From NCBI RefSeq assembly GCF_004210375.1, contig NC_134825.1:63417558-63481557 (forward strand): a stretch of 64,000 nucleotides of DNA. Reading direction: 5' to 3'. Below are positions 1-11,599 of this stretch, in pieces (position 1 is the stretch's first letter; every line of letters starts with the position of its first letter). The DNA is from Tachypleus tridentatus (taxonomy: Eukaryota; Arthropoda; Merostomata; Xiphosura; Limulidae). The notes beneath the pieces are model-generated. The model made no database searches. It had not been told where the DNA came from and saw nothing but the letters and a program-made list of their open reading frames with translations. The position numbers and the translations under genes were made by a program.

Positions 1-228
1 ATAAGGTGGTTTTTTACCAGAACTTGTACTGTGTAGTGTTTTAATACATAAGGTTGTTTTCGGGGAAGCTCATTTTGTGATTCCATGCCAAGCCTGCACG
101 TTATGCAAAAATCGTCAGTCAGATGGTCTCTGGAGCTCACGGATTCCTCTATCTTTGAATGAAAATAACTAGTCATGTGGATAACGTTAATGGCTCTGGA
201 TAAGTCTAACGTTATCTGTTGAATTATA
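1..228. other. anonymous AT-rich DNA
   Basis: No repeat family, coding signal or RNA gene is recognised in this stretch. Confidence 0.5.
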
Positions 229-410
229 CAAGGAAGCACATTTTGCCAATATAATAATATATAGGCAGACAACGATTTATAAGCATAAAGAAAATTTTTA
301 TTGATGGTGGAACATTCTAAAAGTTTCAACGAAACATTGATGTATCTTCTTCAGGTACAATAAGTACTAACTAATACAAAGACAAAAGACTCACGGATTA
401 AATGTCACAG
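229..410 (+). repeat. unclassified repeat, left copy of an inverted pair
   Basis: This stretch resembles the reverse complement of about 3690-3885. Both copies share the string GGAAGCACATTTTG, then a CAACRATTTAYAAGCATAA block, then a run ending near CTTCTTCAG. The pair flanks the LTR retroelement in opposite orientations. The CTGAAGAAG/GAAAC-type motif near its right end is of the kind found at ends of Penelope-like elements, but that link is a guess. The family is not named. Confidence 0.5.
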
Positions 411-420
411 AAATTGTGCC

Positions 421-512
421 AGCATGTGACAGGATATACGTATAGATGTGTCAGTATGTGACAGGATATACGTATAGATGTGTCAGTATGTGACAGGATA
501 TACGATAGATAG
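421..512. repeat. 32-bp tandem repeat, about 3 copies
   Basis: Units start at 421, 453 and 485. Each begins AGYATGTGACAGGATATACG. The first two differ at one base and the third loses a few bases. The array abuts the left LTR of the retroelement that begins near 511. Confidence 0.9.
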
Positions 513-1157
513 TTTAGAAGTTAACAAATGTAGAAATGTACAAAATTTATGATTTTTCTCAAGAAGATTGACACACAAATTTCCTTCTTCATACAAATAT
601 ATTTTAATATACAAACAATGATAGGACTTACAATAACGGTTATTACAAATAGTTATAAATAATGATTCATATTCGAAAGTTTTATGAACTTACAAACAAT
701 ATTAAGTCTTCTATCCAATCGGGAACTTCTTTGATTTGTATATGAGAAATCACAATGAGTGAATTAATTCTGGCTGCTTGATGTAGGCGCAATTCACATA
801 ACGGAGGCTAACTAGCTCTTTGCTGATCACACGTGAATTTTTCCCACTGACTTATATATCTTTGTTAAAATACTAACGTTTGATGTTATATGATGTTAAT
901 GTAATGCTCAAAATCTATAAACTTTCCTAATCAATATTTGAAGTTCCCAATTAATAAACGTTAATCACAGTTATAGCTTTTGAGGTTTGTGATATAAATG
1001 CCCTCTTGGCGTGTAACGTTTGTTTATAAGTTTCAGGCGAGATTATAGACATTTCAGCTAAAACAGTAATGCTGGTATTTACATATACATATACAATGCT
1101 AATTCTTACACTCAAGAATCTCTACAACTCTAGTGAATAGGCAAGAATTTCGCAATA
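511..1157 (-). repeat. 3' LTR of the degenerate retrotransposon
   Basis: It aligns collinearly with 2733-3391. Shared blocks include the one around ACAAATATATTTTAATATAC, the TTAATCACAGTTATAGCTT block near 961, and the right end AGTGAATAGGC followed by TTTCGCAATA. Divergence is visible throughout, including small indels, which implies an old insertion. Edges are good to about 10 bp. Confidence 0.75.
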
Positions 1158-1179
1158 CATGCTAAATAAATGATATGAA

Positions 1180-1512
1180 TAATAACACATCAACAAAGCC
1201 ACATTCAATACTCTGAGCAATAACAGACTCACCAGTGGTAGAACTCGAATCTAAAGGCAATATACCTTCTAACAACAGTGATTAAGTCGCCCTGATATCA
1301 CGTAGAATACGTATTGGTGTGGGATTAGCAATGACACTTGTCAAACATGTAGAACCAACAGACACAAAAGGTATAACTTCTTCCCTGACTACATTAGTTT
1401 TCATATCAGTAGACAAATCAACAACATCGGGTGATCCTTTGAAACTACGTTCATATGTGGACACAAACAACACTGGGTGTTGCCTCTTTTGTTTTTTTTC
1501 TTTTACAAACAC
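1180..1512 (-). pseudogene. retropepsin (protease) remnant of the LTR element
   Basis: Reading leftward, the frame ending near 1282 contains an ILRD-x-x-A-T segment at the place where retroelement aspartic proteases carry the D-[ST]-G active site. The T and G are replaced by I and R, so the site is inactive. A stop codon follows at once, and the same frame then continues with protease-like sequence to about 1190. This is the pol start immediately downstream of gag. The rest of pol is absent. Confidence 0.6.
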
Positions 1513-1619
1513 TAAAAATCTGATATCAGATTTTTTGTTTTCGTTTCTTTGTTTTTACCAAAAATGGCAAACACGTCTTGATGGTTTTGATGACGTTTTA
1601 TCCTGACTGTCAGAAGATT

Positions 1620-2430
1620 TCGAATTAAAGGAGCTGGATTTTAGAAGAACAATGAACATTAGTGGATTGAACAGATACAGGTTTTAGCTGAGATGGTAGG
1701 AATGTTTTTTTTTCAAAAGTGGTTTTATGTGTTAAAGTGTAATCACTTGAAAGAGCAGATGCTTTCTGTAGTGTTTCAACTTTCTTTTCATCCAAGTTAG
1801 TTTTGAGGTCGTCACTTGCCCAGCATTTAAATTCTCCAATCAGACATAATTGTTTTAGTTTGTCGAAACTGTGACCATGCATATAATTACACTTGATAAA
1901 AAAACCTTTTGTAGGCAAATTCCTCAAAAGTTTGGTTATCTTGCTTACGATAACCAGGAAACTTTTAGTAATAAACTTCCAATACTAACTTGTATGTTTT
2001 GATAATAGCTGCTTTAATGTTATCATAATCCGTACAATCTTGTGAAGAGAAAGCGCCATAAACACTTGTGCTTTAACAGCTAAAACATTTTGTAATAGTA
2101 ATGACCATTTTTCGATGGACGTTCTATGGTATGACAAACCTTCTCAGAATGTTGGAAATATTTATCAACTGAATGGTGGCACTGTAACATATCAATTAAG
2201 TTAAAAATTGTCATTTTTACTTGGCAGATCGGAGTTAACTCTGATTTCCATATCTTTCACCCCATTTAATTTTTCAGAACCAACACGGGCTTTTTGGGCC
2301 TCGAGACGTTTATTTTCTTTTTCAGCTTCGATACGAGTTCATTCTTTCTTGGCTTCGATACGGGCTTGTCCAAGCTCGATTTGTTTGAGTTTGTGGATCT
2401 ATAATTTATCTTTTATCATTCAACACCAGT
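1620..2430 (-). pseudogene. gag remnant of the LTR element
   Basis: The minus strand around 2410-2210 encodes a strongly charged, Glu/Lys/Arg-rich stretch resembling the coiled-coil N-terminus of arthropod Gypsy-type gag proteins. After several frame breaks, 1927-1625 encodes a segment containing TLQKA and LTHK, which matches the style of the C-terminal capsid region. Frames are broken repeatedly, so no product is expected. No zinc knuckle was recognised. Confidence 0.6.
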
Positions 2431-2732
2431 TAAAAACAAATCATCTTTGCATAGTATTTCAATAATATGTTTTTTAGTTTATTTTTCTCCTTAATTTCTT
2501 AACTTCTAATTCTATAACTTTGATAATTCCAAGCAATTCACTATTGTTTTATCTTTATCATTTTTAGAGGGATGGTGATTCAGGAAAATCTTGATAATCA
2601 GACTTGATCAAATATTGTTGGCACTGATAAATAAAAATTTAATTATGACTTGAATTTTAACATAGAACAAATTTATCATGTTATGTGTTATACTTTCAAA
2701 CAAACTGGAATTGGGTTAAATAGTAATTTAAA

Positions 2733-3391
2733 TTTAGAAGTTAATTAAAAGTAGAAATGTACCAAACTTATGATGTTGCCAACTAGATTGATACAACACA
2801 GTTTTCTTTTTAATACAAATATATTTTAATATACAAGCAAACGATAAAACATAAAATGGTTATTACAAATACTGATTATATAACAAAAGCTTTACAAAGA
2901 ATATTGAGTCTTCTATCTGATCTGGAACTTCCTTGATATCTCACCGGGATTCATGACAAGCGAATTAATTTTGAGTTGATTTAGATACAATTCACGGAGA
3001 GCTAGCTAGCTCTTCGCTGATCACAACTGAAATTTTTGCTACTGAAGCTGTTTAATTTATCCGTAAAAGTACTAATGTTAGATGTTAATCCGCCAAAGGT
3101 AAATGATTTATAATGTTCAATATCTATAAACATTCCTTATCAGTATCTTAAATTCCCAATTAATAAACGTTAATCACAGTTATAGCTTCCGAGATTAACA
3201 GAATGCCATCTGTAGCAAACCAATAATATCTATTATGTTATGGCTCGTCGCGACAGTTTATAAGTGTTAGGCGAAATTCTAGAATGCTTGCTAAAACTAC
3301 AATACTGGCATTTACCTACACGTATACATTGTTGATTTTTACACTCGAGAATCTTCTACAACTTTAGTGAATAGGCGGAAATTTCGCAATA
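2733..3391 (-). repeat. 5' LTR of the degenerate retrotransposon
   Basis: This is the direct-repeat partner of 511-1157. For the minus-strand element it lies upstream of gag. Its right end matches the other copy through TTTCGCAATA. Confidence 0.75.
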
Positions 3392-3689
3392 GTTTAACAA
3401 TATAAGTTACACGTAATATTAGATATATTTTAACTGAAACAAACATCGAAATTAAAATAAATATATAATAGTACATCTGTCACAACAGTAAATAAACCTT
3501 TTCAAATACAGCTGATGTTGTTAGGGCCCTAAACACGGTTTGGTGAAAGATCATTAGTTTAGCTTATTTCTGTAATTTCTAAAGAGTCTCTTATATTTTA
3601 GTTTTAAGTTTATATAAGAGAAGAATTCATTCCAAAACGTTTCGTGACCTGTAAAATACTGACATATCAAAACAAATATCTGAAATTCA

Positions 3690-3885
3690 CCTTTACCCGT
3701 GTCTTTAGTCTTTGCAACGAAGTATAAGCCTTGTATTGCTTAGTCCTAATCATATCTGAAGAAGAGAGGGCAACGTTTGTCAAAATATTTACTACGGTTT
3801 TACACCAATAAAACTTTTCCTTATGCTTGTAAATTGTTGTTTGCCTTCCTATTATTCTATTATCAAAATGTGCTTCCTTAATCAA
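3690..3885 (-). repeat. unclassified repeat, right copy of an inverted pair
   Basis: On the minus strand it aligns with 229-410. An apparent 72-residue minus-strand ORF spans this copy, but the equivalent frame of the other copy has a stop, so coding is unlikely. A CTGAAGAAG motif lies near 3758 on the plus strand. Confidence 0.5.
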
Positions 3886-3969
3886 GTGAAATTAAGTAGT
3901 TTTATACATCACCTTAGGTGAACTGGTCAGTTTGGAAATCAGTATTAATGGAATAGAACCAGTCCGATC

Positions 3970-4098
3970 CCCCAATAACTGCAGTATGTCTACGGAGTTA
4001 CACCGCTAAAAACTGGGTTTTGATACCTGTGGTGGGCAGAGCACAGATAGCCCATTATGAAGCTTTGCGCTTATTTCCAAACAAACAAACAAACAAGA
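3970..4098 (+). mobile_element. SINE-C copy (tRNA-headed SINE)
   Basis: The element has a tRNA-like head, a B-box-like GGGTTTTGATACC segment, the tail motif GCACAGATAGCCCATT and a (CAAA)n end. Flanks AGTCCGATC (3961-3969) and AGTCTGATC (4102-4110) look like a slightly diverged target-site duplication. Confidence 0.8.
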
Positions 4099-4110
4099 AT
4101 CAGTCTGATC

Positions 4111-5690
4111 AATTTACAAATCCAATCAAGACAACATCAGCATCCAATTCACGTACACATACACTGTGATATATATAATAACTGTCTTCATTGTACGTCA
4201 CAATTTGTGTCCAGTCCACTTATTTCTTAGCACGCACTTAGTTACTTTCAGCGGAATTCAAAATTACTTGGTAATTTATGTAGACGAGCCTTACGTCATA
4301 TACAGCTTACCTGCTTAATTTAATCTTTCGAGAAATAAGTTTACCTTAAAATACCATACTTTGCTAGGCTTAGAGGATGGCAACAGTTTATTTATATCAA
4401 ACAAACAACATTTTTGTTTCATAAATTCATAAATGTAGGAATTATGAGGAATGAAAACTTATAAAGAGGTCTGGAATGTGTTTACAAAATGCTTCCTACA
4501 TATCACCGAATGTTCAGTTTTTGTATTTACAACATACTGAATGTTAACCTAGACGCTTTAAACCAGAATATATCAATTAGATGCGGTCAGAAAACAAACT
4601 AATTTTGTGGTAAATTATATATAGTTAGATGAAATAGATAAATAGTAAATACACTTAGAAGAAAATTTAGAGACTTTTTTTTCAAAACATTTGAGGGATA
4701 AAAATAGAAGAAACGTACAGTTCAACATGATGACAAAATTGTCATAGCATAAATAACATTTCTTGTATTTTGAAACCAAGCATGTGTAATAAACAAGATT
4801 ATTGAGATATACTTAACAACATAAACACCTCAACTCTTGCTTGTACGGTGATCATTCAGTAACTTTACATATGATAAGTTTTAAAATTCTATTATACAAA
4901 AGAAACGCTATAGTCTAAATTATTTCTTCCTTAATCTAATTTATAAAACCACCAGTTCTTTTTACACCGTGTTAAAGTGAGCACTATAATTATACCGATA
5001 TCTCGACATAACTTTACAAATTTATTTTTGGTCTTTTGTAAAAGTTTAGGGAGGAAGTAATTTGCTTAGGAACGTTCTTACCGCTGGAGATGCTTAATAT
5101 CAAAATATTACGTTAATCATAAAATACGTCCAAATTAAAATTTTATTTGAAACACGCACATTCATATATATATTTATATATGTAAGGTTATCAGTATTTG
5201 TCCAATGCAAACACTGACATGAGATCACATAGTTTTTCCAGGAAATTTATATCTTCAAAATATTTTCAGAATTGGTCGATATATGCATGAATGGAGAGTA
5301 TTTGATACTTTTTATAACACACGAGCTAATAGATCATATTAACCGTTTTTGAGTTAAAGTTGCTTATTCTAAGATAGTTAATCAGTCAGCAGCACCTGTT
5401 ATTATTAACCAAGTAGTGGAATCGACTGTTGTTTGAATCACACACCCACACCTGAATTGTTGAGTGACATCTCTTAGATTCAAACCATAAACCTTCTCCA
5501 CCTACATCCGAGGACGCTAGACCCTACGCCATATCCGGCCGCTCGAAAGAACGAGTTAATATATGGGTGAAGATTTGTATAAAGATGTGACTGACATATT
5601 GTGCAGACAAGTGAGTAGCTAAAAAGAAGAGTTTGTTGGCTGGTTTGTAGTTTATCTTTATTAATTAAGTAACGGCATCTCATTGATACG
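4111..5690. other. anonymous AT-rich DNA
   Basis: No ORF with recognisable homology and no clear repeat copy is seen. A short cytosine-rich segment at about 5495-5530 could be an eroded tRNA-like SINE head, but it is too weak to call. Confidence 0.5.
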
Positions 5691-5951
5691 TTGTTTGTTT
5701 GTAATATCCTCACAAAGCTAGACACAGGCTATCTACGCTAGCTGTCCCTAATTTCAAACTGATAGACTAGAGGGAAGGCAGCTAGTCATCACCACCCACC
5801 GCCAACTCTTAGTGTACTGTTATTATAGTGAAATCTGACCGTTTCTTTTATAACGCCTTTCCTCGTCTCCCCTCAAAGTGAAGGGTGCGAATTTGCAACG
5901 GCGACAGGCGAGCAAAGACCCTCAGATTTACTCTAACCACAAGGCTACACG
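5691..5951 (-). mobile_element. SINE-A copy, degraded
   Basis: The element begins with the (TTTG)n complement of its tail, then the reverse of the conserved body (AGTCATCACCACCCACCGCC near 5785), and ends in a decayed tRNA-like head with CCCTCAGATTTAC. Confidence 0.8.
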
Positions 5952-6812
5952 TTGTCCCAATATATTTATCAAATAACAATGTATATATAACTAACACATT
6001 TCAAATTCATTGCATGCACACACATTTTCAATCTATGGTCGTTTTTTTAATGTCCTTGAATTTACCGATGTATAAGAAAACATAAGTATTAACACTTTTC
6101 ACTAAATGTGTAGAGATTAGACAAATCTACCTGAAAAAACAACAACAAAAAAGAGACTATCTACTTGAACATTACTACTTACCTTGCCGTTTTGTAGTGA
6201 TCAATATACATTTGTAACATTTTAAACGTTCTAATACAATATAACAAACGTTTACAAGCAAAGCAAAATATTGAGTCGTACGATGAATATGGTCTTTACG
6301 CGAGCATGACAAAAGGGCCACTATATATCATCCGGATTAGCGGTGTTCATTAAATTCAAGTTTCAGTCTTCACAGAATAGACCTCATCACACTTCTTCCA
6401 ACGCTTCCTTTCTCAAAGCAAGCCAAACCAAATGACATCACGCATGGAACGAAGCTGTGTCTGTTGGCACCCATGTCAGTTATAATAAAATGACGATGAT
6501 AAAGAGAAAGAAACCCCTGTGGCTTTTGTAGCTTCTGCTTATTTTTTGGTGTCTTTTTTTCTAGTTTCCTGTTTTACCGAACAGCATGATTTCAGTTAAC
6601 TTGCCAAAACAGATTTAAGCTGCAACCTCTCGGGAAGAGAGGCATGACAAAAGTGTCTTACTTTCTGAAGTACTTTTCTTTCTGAAATGTAGGTGTCTCA
6701 AGTTAGATAGAAACTCTCTGGAAAATGCATTTTAAATAAACGTTTTGTTCACAAAACACAAAGAAAGATATGTACACCGACAACGATGCATTGTTCCTCT
6801 TTACCTAAGTGT
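5952..6812. other. anonymous AT-rich DNA
   Basis: Nothing recognisable. The stretch 6340-6480 is somewhat richer in C but shows no long frame. Confidence 0.45.
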
Positions 6813-6921
6813 AGTCCTCCGGTGGAACAGCGGTAAATCTTCGGATTTACAATGTTGAAATCAGGGGTTCGAGTCTTCCCGTCAGTGAACACAACGGATA
6901 GCTCGATGTGGTTTTAATATG
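6813..6921 (+). mobile_element. SINE-B copy
   Basis: The tRNA-like head has GGTGGAACAGCGGTAA (A-box region) and GGGGTTCGAGTC (B-box region). It is followed by the family tail motif GGATAGCTCGATGTGGTTTT. Confidence 0.75.
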
Positions 6922-7282
6922 AGAAGACATGCATACGTACATAAATATAACTCATGCTTTTATGAATTTCAATTTGGCGAAAACTGTTCTTAAGGGGGTA
7001 AAGGTTGATTCATCAGTTGTATTCATGTCTCCATGAATCTTTTAACGATATATCATTTTTAATGTAAAAACTACATATATCACAAGGCTTTGAATTTCGA
7101 TTACGTTCAGACGATATTCAAACGTTATTCTTAGTTATATGTGTATGTGATTTCAAAAAGAACTAGTTTACCGGTCAACGTCACTTTTAAACTGGATATT
7201 TTTTTTCTGCTTACCATCATATTTCTACTAATTTATAAAACACGCTTTAAAAACCTCTAACATACCTAATAATGTGTTTGCT

Positions 7283-7387
7283 GTTTTGTTTTGTTTTAAT
7301 TTCGCGCAAAACTACACAAGGGGATTCTAACTCGCGATCCTCATATTATGATTTCAGTGCCTTAACCACCTGGCCATGCTGGGCCGG
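7283..7387 (-). mobile_element. SINE-A copy with internal deletion
   Basis: Tail end (TTTCGCGCAAAACTACACAAG) and tRNA-like head (CCTTAACCACCTGGCCATGC) are both present but joined directly, so about 180 bp of the body is missing. Confidence 0.75.
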
Positions 7388-7590
7388 TCTAACAACCTCA
7401 ATCATTTGTTTGACGTCATATAGTTTGCAGTTGTTTTTTTAATATCGAATAAAAGTTACAAATTTCATAAATGACTTCGTGATTATATCAATTTCAGGAG
7501 ATTAATAAGTGAGTTTTCTTTTATATACACTCTCAACGAAGTTTATCATTTTACATTTTAATACTATTTAAATGAATTACACGTCTAAAG

Positions 7591-7720
7591 CCCCCCCCCC
7601 CCAGTGGCATAGCGGTAATGTCTGCGAACTTGCAATGCTTGAAACTGAGTTTCGATACTTGTGGAGGACAGAGCACCATTAGCCCATTGTATAGCTTTAT
7701 GCTGAAATACAAACACAAAA
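7591..7720 (+). mobile_element. SINE-C copy preceded by a 12-bp C run
   Basis: A run of 12 C opens the element. It is followed by AGTGGCATAGCGGTAATG, a B-box-like GAGTTTCGATAC, and the tail motif AGCCCATTGTATAGCTTTAT. Confidence 0.75.
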
Positions 7721-9977
7721 TATGTATAAGAAAAATGTGTAGATATTTTGTATTTTTCCTAATTATGAATACGCCTCTTGAAGACTGCGCTTAAACTTGA
7801 ACGTTTATAACAACAAAAATTGAGGTTCTGTTTCTTCGATTGGCATACCATAGATATTCAGCTCATTATGTAGTTTTGTGCTTAGGAACAAGTAACAACC
7901 TTATTAACATATTATTAAAAGTTGAGGGAAAGAAGGCTAAGGAATTTGAATTGGGTTTTCACAGTTAAATTGAATGTTATGGAAAACTAAACGGTCTCCT
8001 AATTAACCTTCTTTACTATAAATGACATTTTTAGTTATAACAAGGACTGGGCATAAACCTCATCTACGTATTGATAAAATGTACCTCTTATAGTTGGGCG
8101 CTATTTGCTCTATAATGTCGTATAAAACGGACTCCAAAGATGGAATAAAATATCTCTCATCAAACTCATAATAAATTCAAGTTATAACACATTTTGCATT
8201 TAGCAACTGCATTTAAACAGTTTAATTTGTCACTTAAAGTATTATATTTCCATATACTTGTACTTACACATTTTTGCACAATTATCCTAATAAATGTGCA
8301 ACTTGCTCATGGCACAACGACGTACATTACGCCAAAGGGAGGACATCTTACTCTAAGCCACTCATTGTAAATCAGTCGTACATTATAAAAAAAATCTCTG
8401 AACCGTGTTTTTTTTACGGCACATTTTAATGTATATAATTCTTCATTATTTAAAACCAGCAAAACGAAATTCCCTTAAAAAATCTACTTTATGCCCGCAA
8501 GACATTCAAAATATTTACTTTATATTAGACTTGTTAAAAAATTAATTGGCGCTTTCGTTATTAACATTCACGTTTGTTCACAAGGGGTCATGTGAACAAC
8601 GGCTAAATATAAGTCACTCGGCATTACAGCATGTCCTAACTGATGAAGATATTACAGCTTTATTTCACGCAAGGTAACAATTTAAATATAAAGTGCAACG
8701 TAAGTTTAATCATATTCTTTGATTTATGGTGTCCTGCGCGATGAACTGCTGTTTCGATTAACCAAGGTTCATCAACACAGCAGGTGAGTTAAAACGATTT
8801 TAAAACATTATGAGTCGCCGTTTTACATAAAGGAGCAATCTACCTCGCATTCCTCTACTTTTGCTATGGTTTGTCTGAAGTCCATTGACAGATATATACC
8901 ACGAAAGTGGAGAAGTTTAGGAACATAATTGCCAGCATTCTATAATAAAGTGTGATGCAATTACTCTGAATATTATAGAGGTCATTCAAGGACAATTTCA
9001 AGATCGTGTTCTTCAAACTTTTATTATTATTCATCAAATTTCAAAAATGTCAACTGCTAAGATATGTACAATAACAAATCCAAATATTTTATATTTGAAG
9101 AGTACGAAACTGGTTTAACCAAAACAAGTTCACGCATAGAAGAAGATGAGGTAAACACCCTAGTAATTTACGAAATAGTGGAAAACAATCAGTAGTTGTA
9201 TTTAAAGTGCTGTCTAGGTTCAATAAATACCAAAATATCTGTTTCATTATTAGTATTTGTATACTGTTCTTGTCTTGACTATATGGAGTCTAGGGGTAAA
9301 TGAGCCTATAGTGCGCAGCCGCTGACACAAATCTACTATCTTATTCAACTGAATATCATGCCATTATTAAAATGAGGTAGCAGCACCTGTAGCACAATCC
9401 TTTAATGCCACCGGACACGTAGCTCTCTTATTTCAACGCTTTTTAACCTTCTGAAGCCTTCAAAAGTACATTGACCTGATTGTGTAAAATTCTGACCTTA
9501 CACCTCAAACCTGGATTTAGGTAACAGTATGTGCTGTGGTCTGATTTCAGTCTTTTTTTTGATACAACTACACATGCATAAAAGGCGTGCATACGCCTAC
9601 GACTGTTGTTTTTAGAGAGAGAATTAACTAATTTTTTATTTCAACTGTTGTGTTTATTAATGTTTATACCCCTGCCATCGACATTTGGATGTATGAAGCT
9701 TATTAGTATCATTAATTAATACATGACATTGAAAATTATCTTTAGTGATCCCCATGATATTACAATAGAGTAGGCCTACAGTGCATCATTCCATATCATT
9801 AAAAATTATTTTCTATACTTCCAACAGTGTTCAGATTATTTACAGTTCAATGTACTTGTATTTTTAAGATTATGTACTTCAAAAGAATAATGAATTTGTG
9901 CATATACGTATAAAAAATAATATTCAAAATGCCAATAGACAATAGAACCTTTACTAAAACAAACGTGTGCGCATGAA
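7721..9977. other. anonymous DNA with normal CpG content
   Basis: No gene or repeat is recognised. I counted 23 CpG dinucleotides in 7981-8760. This serves as the reference for the CpG-poor region at the right of the window. Confidence 0.5.
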
Positions 9978-10040
9978 TTTGTTTTTGAATTTCGCACAAA
10001 GCTACTCGAGGCCTATCTGTGCTAGCCGTCCCTAATTTAG
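9978..10040 (-). mobile_element. SINE-A tail fragment
   Basis: This is the reverse of the 3' portion only (TTTCGCACAAAGCTACTCGAG and on to CCTAATTTAG). At 10040/10041 it is joined head-on to a SINE-A fragment in the opposite direction. It matches 13768-13828 in direct orientation, so it belongs to the same rearrangement as the inverted repeat. Confidence 0.8.
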
Positions 10041-10230
10041 CCCTTTCAGCCATGGGGGCATTATAATGTGACGGTCAATCCCACGATTCGTTGGTGAAAG
10101 AAAAGCTTAAGAGTTGGCGGTGGGTGGTGATGACTAGCTGCCTTCCCTCTAGTCTTACACTGCTAAATTAGGGACGGCTAGCACAGGTAGCCCTCAAGTA
10201 GCTTTGCGCGAAATTCAAAAGCAAACAAAC
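10041..10230 (+). mobile_element. SINE-A fragment, mosaic, lacking the tRNA head
   Basis: The fragment starts in the body (CCCTTTCAGCC) and runs to the (CAAA) tail. Its first part carries an unusual variant (GTGAAAGAAAAGCTTAAGAG) shared with the SINE near 13880. Its last part carries CACAGGTAGCCCTCAAG, shared with the SINE near 14430. It is therefore a mosaic of the two right-hand copies. Confidence 0.85.
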
Positions 10231-10665
10231 ATCTGCAGTAACAAAAACAAAAACATCATCATGTCCGTATTATTAAAAGAAACAAGAAGACGAAAGCAAC
10301 CAAAATTTTGTGTTCGTTACTACTTGATATAATCTCAACCATGATTCAATTAGAAAGCAGCTGGTAGCAGCATTTATCGCTCTGCGAAGTCCCCCACTGG
10401 TACATCGGTAAGTCTACAGATTAACAACGCTAAATTAAGGGGTTCGATTCCCCTCGGTGGATTCAGTAGATAGTTCGATGTGGCTTTGCTATAAAAGAAC
10501 ACGCACACGCTCTGCGAAACGATCGTTTGTACAATGTGTTTATTAAATTAGAACAACCCGGGGGCTCGAAAATAGTCTGCACTCACGTTTTGTCATCAAG
10601 TGGTTGTGCTTCTTGGAGAGATCCTAATGAAGACTACACTTTAAAGGAATTTGGTGCAAATACTT
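10108..10665. repeat. left arm of a 558-bp inverted duplication
   Basis: Each position x here pairs with position 24612 minus x in 13947-14504, with no indel seen. Only one mismatch was found by eye (A at 10327 against C at 14285). The arm contains the SINE-A tail, about 160 bp of unique DNA, a SINE-B copy and about 150 bp more of unique DNA. Homology ends sharply after TACTT at 10665. Confidence 0.95.
10388..10512 (+). mobile_element. SINE-B copy in the left arm
   Basis: CACTGGTACATCGGTAAGTC (A-box region) and GGGGTTCGATTCCCC (B-box region) are followed by the tail motif GATAGTTCGATGTGGCTTTG and an adenine- and cytosine-rich end. This is one of the better preserved copies of the family. Confidence 0.85.
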
Positions 10666-10829
10666 TTGAAAAATATATTATGCACGCAGATGGACGATGA
10701 TTTATTTTTGTATTTGTTTTTGACAATTTCTGGATATTATTATCTGCTAGACACAGTACAGTTTTAGTTGTATCGTATTTTACTAAGGCATTACTTCTGA
10801 TAAAATCACCTATTTGTTACGATGATCGA

Positions 10830-11115
10830 TTTGTTTGTGTGTTTGTTTTTTAATTTCGCGCAAAGCTACTAGAGCTCTATCTGCGCTAGCCGTCCCTAAT
10901 TTAACAGTGCAAGACTAGAGGGAAGGCAGCTAGTCATCACCACCCACCGCAAACGCTTGGGCTACTCTTTTTACCAACGAATAGTGGGATTGACCGTCAC
11001 AATTTAACTTCCTCCACGGCTGAAAAGGCGAGTATGTTTGGTGCGACGGGGATGCGAACCCGCGACCCTCAGATTACGAGTCGCACACCTTAACCCACCT
11101 GGCCACGCCGGGCCC
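10830..11115 (-). mobile_element. SINE-A, full length, with 10-bp target-site duplication
   Basis: The copy is complete, from the (TTTG)n tail complement to the GGCCACGCCGGGCC head. It is flanked by perfect direct repeats CGATGATCGA at 10820-10829 and 11116-11125. It lies in the spacer of the inverted duplication. Confidence 0.95.
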
Positions 11116-11270
11116 CGATGATCGAAATATGGTATTTTCAGCAGAATACATTTTAAAATGTATTACGAAGTGAGAATGTTTATAACTGTATTTGTAAGAC
11201 TTTATTATATGTTCCTATACGATAATAAACCATTTCTGTCACTTTCGTCAATAGCGGTTAGAGTAACCGC

Positions 11271-11294
11271 TCTCTCTCTCTCTCTCTCTCTCTC
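11271..11294. repeat. (TC)12 microsatellite
   Basis: Uninterrupted TC dinucleotides. Confidence 0.95.
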
Positions 11295-11599
11295 AGAATG
11301 TAAATTTCAACACTTTTGTAATGCTTCATTTATCCCTGTTGACAATTAAATGAAGCGAGGTGAGAATAATTTTCGTTCATTATAATTCTCATATACTTGT
11401 ACCAAGGGTACGTCATAAGGGTTCTGTTTGAATGAACATGCTGACCAAATGTACGGTATAAAATAACTGTCAAGGTACCTCACGCAGCGTCTCAAATATA
11501 TAAAAAGATAGCAAGGAGCTAACATATGGTGCTGGTGTATGGTAAAGGAAATCAGTTTAATTATCCTTCATAAAAACAGTGTTTAGCACAATGTATATT

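Larger units (their letters stand above)
511..3391 (-). mobile_element. degenerate LTR retrotransposon, Ty3/Gypsy-like, with most of pol missing
   Basis: Two diverged direct repeats of about 650 bp (511-1157 and 2733-3391) bracket a 1.6-kb interior. On the minus strand the interior encodes remnants of a gag protein and then the start of a retropepsin. Protease sequence runs nearly into the downstream LTR, so reverse transcriptase, RNase H and integrase have been deleted. Stops and frameshifts are present throughout, so this is a dead, old insertion. Assignment to Gypsy rests on the style of the gag and of the protease start. The exact LTR ends, primer binding site and target-site duplication could not be fixed by eye. 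Confidence 0.7.

Noticed and set aside
341..360. Second hammerhead core in the 229-410 repeat (CTGAAGA and GAAAC on the minus strand)
   Set aside because: A stem between them can be drawn, but extra bases precede GAAAC and no stem I complement was found.
1282..1606. Plus-strand ORF at 1319-1606 as a gene
   Set aside because: It is antisense to the recognisable protease remnant of the LTR element.
10830..11115. Reading the CGATGATCGA flanks as a regulatory palindrome
   Set aside because: They are exact borders of a complete SINE and are explained as a target-site duplication.
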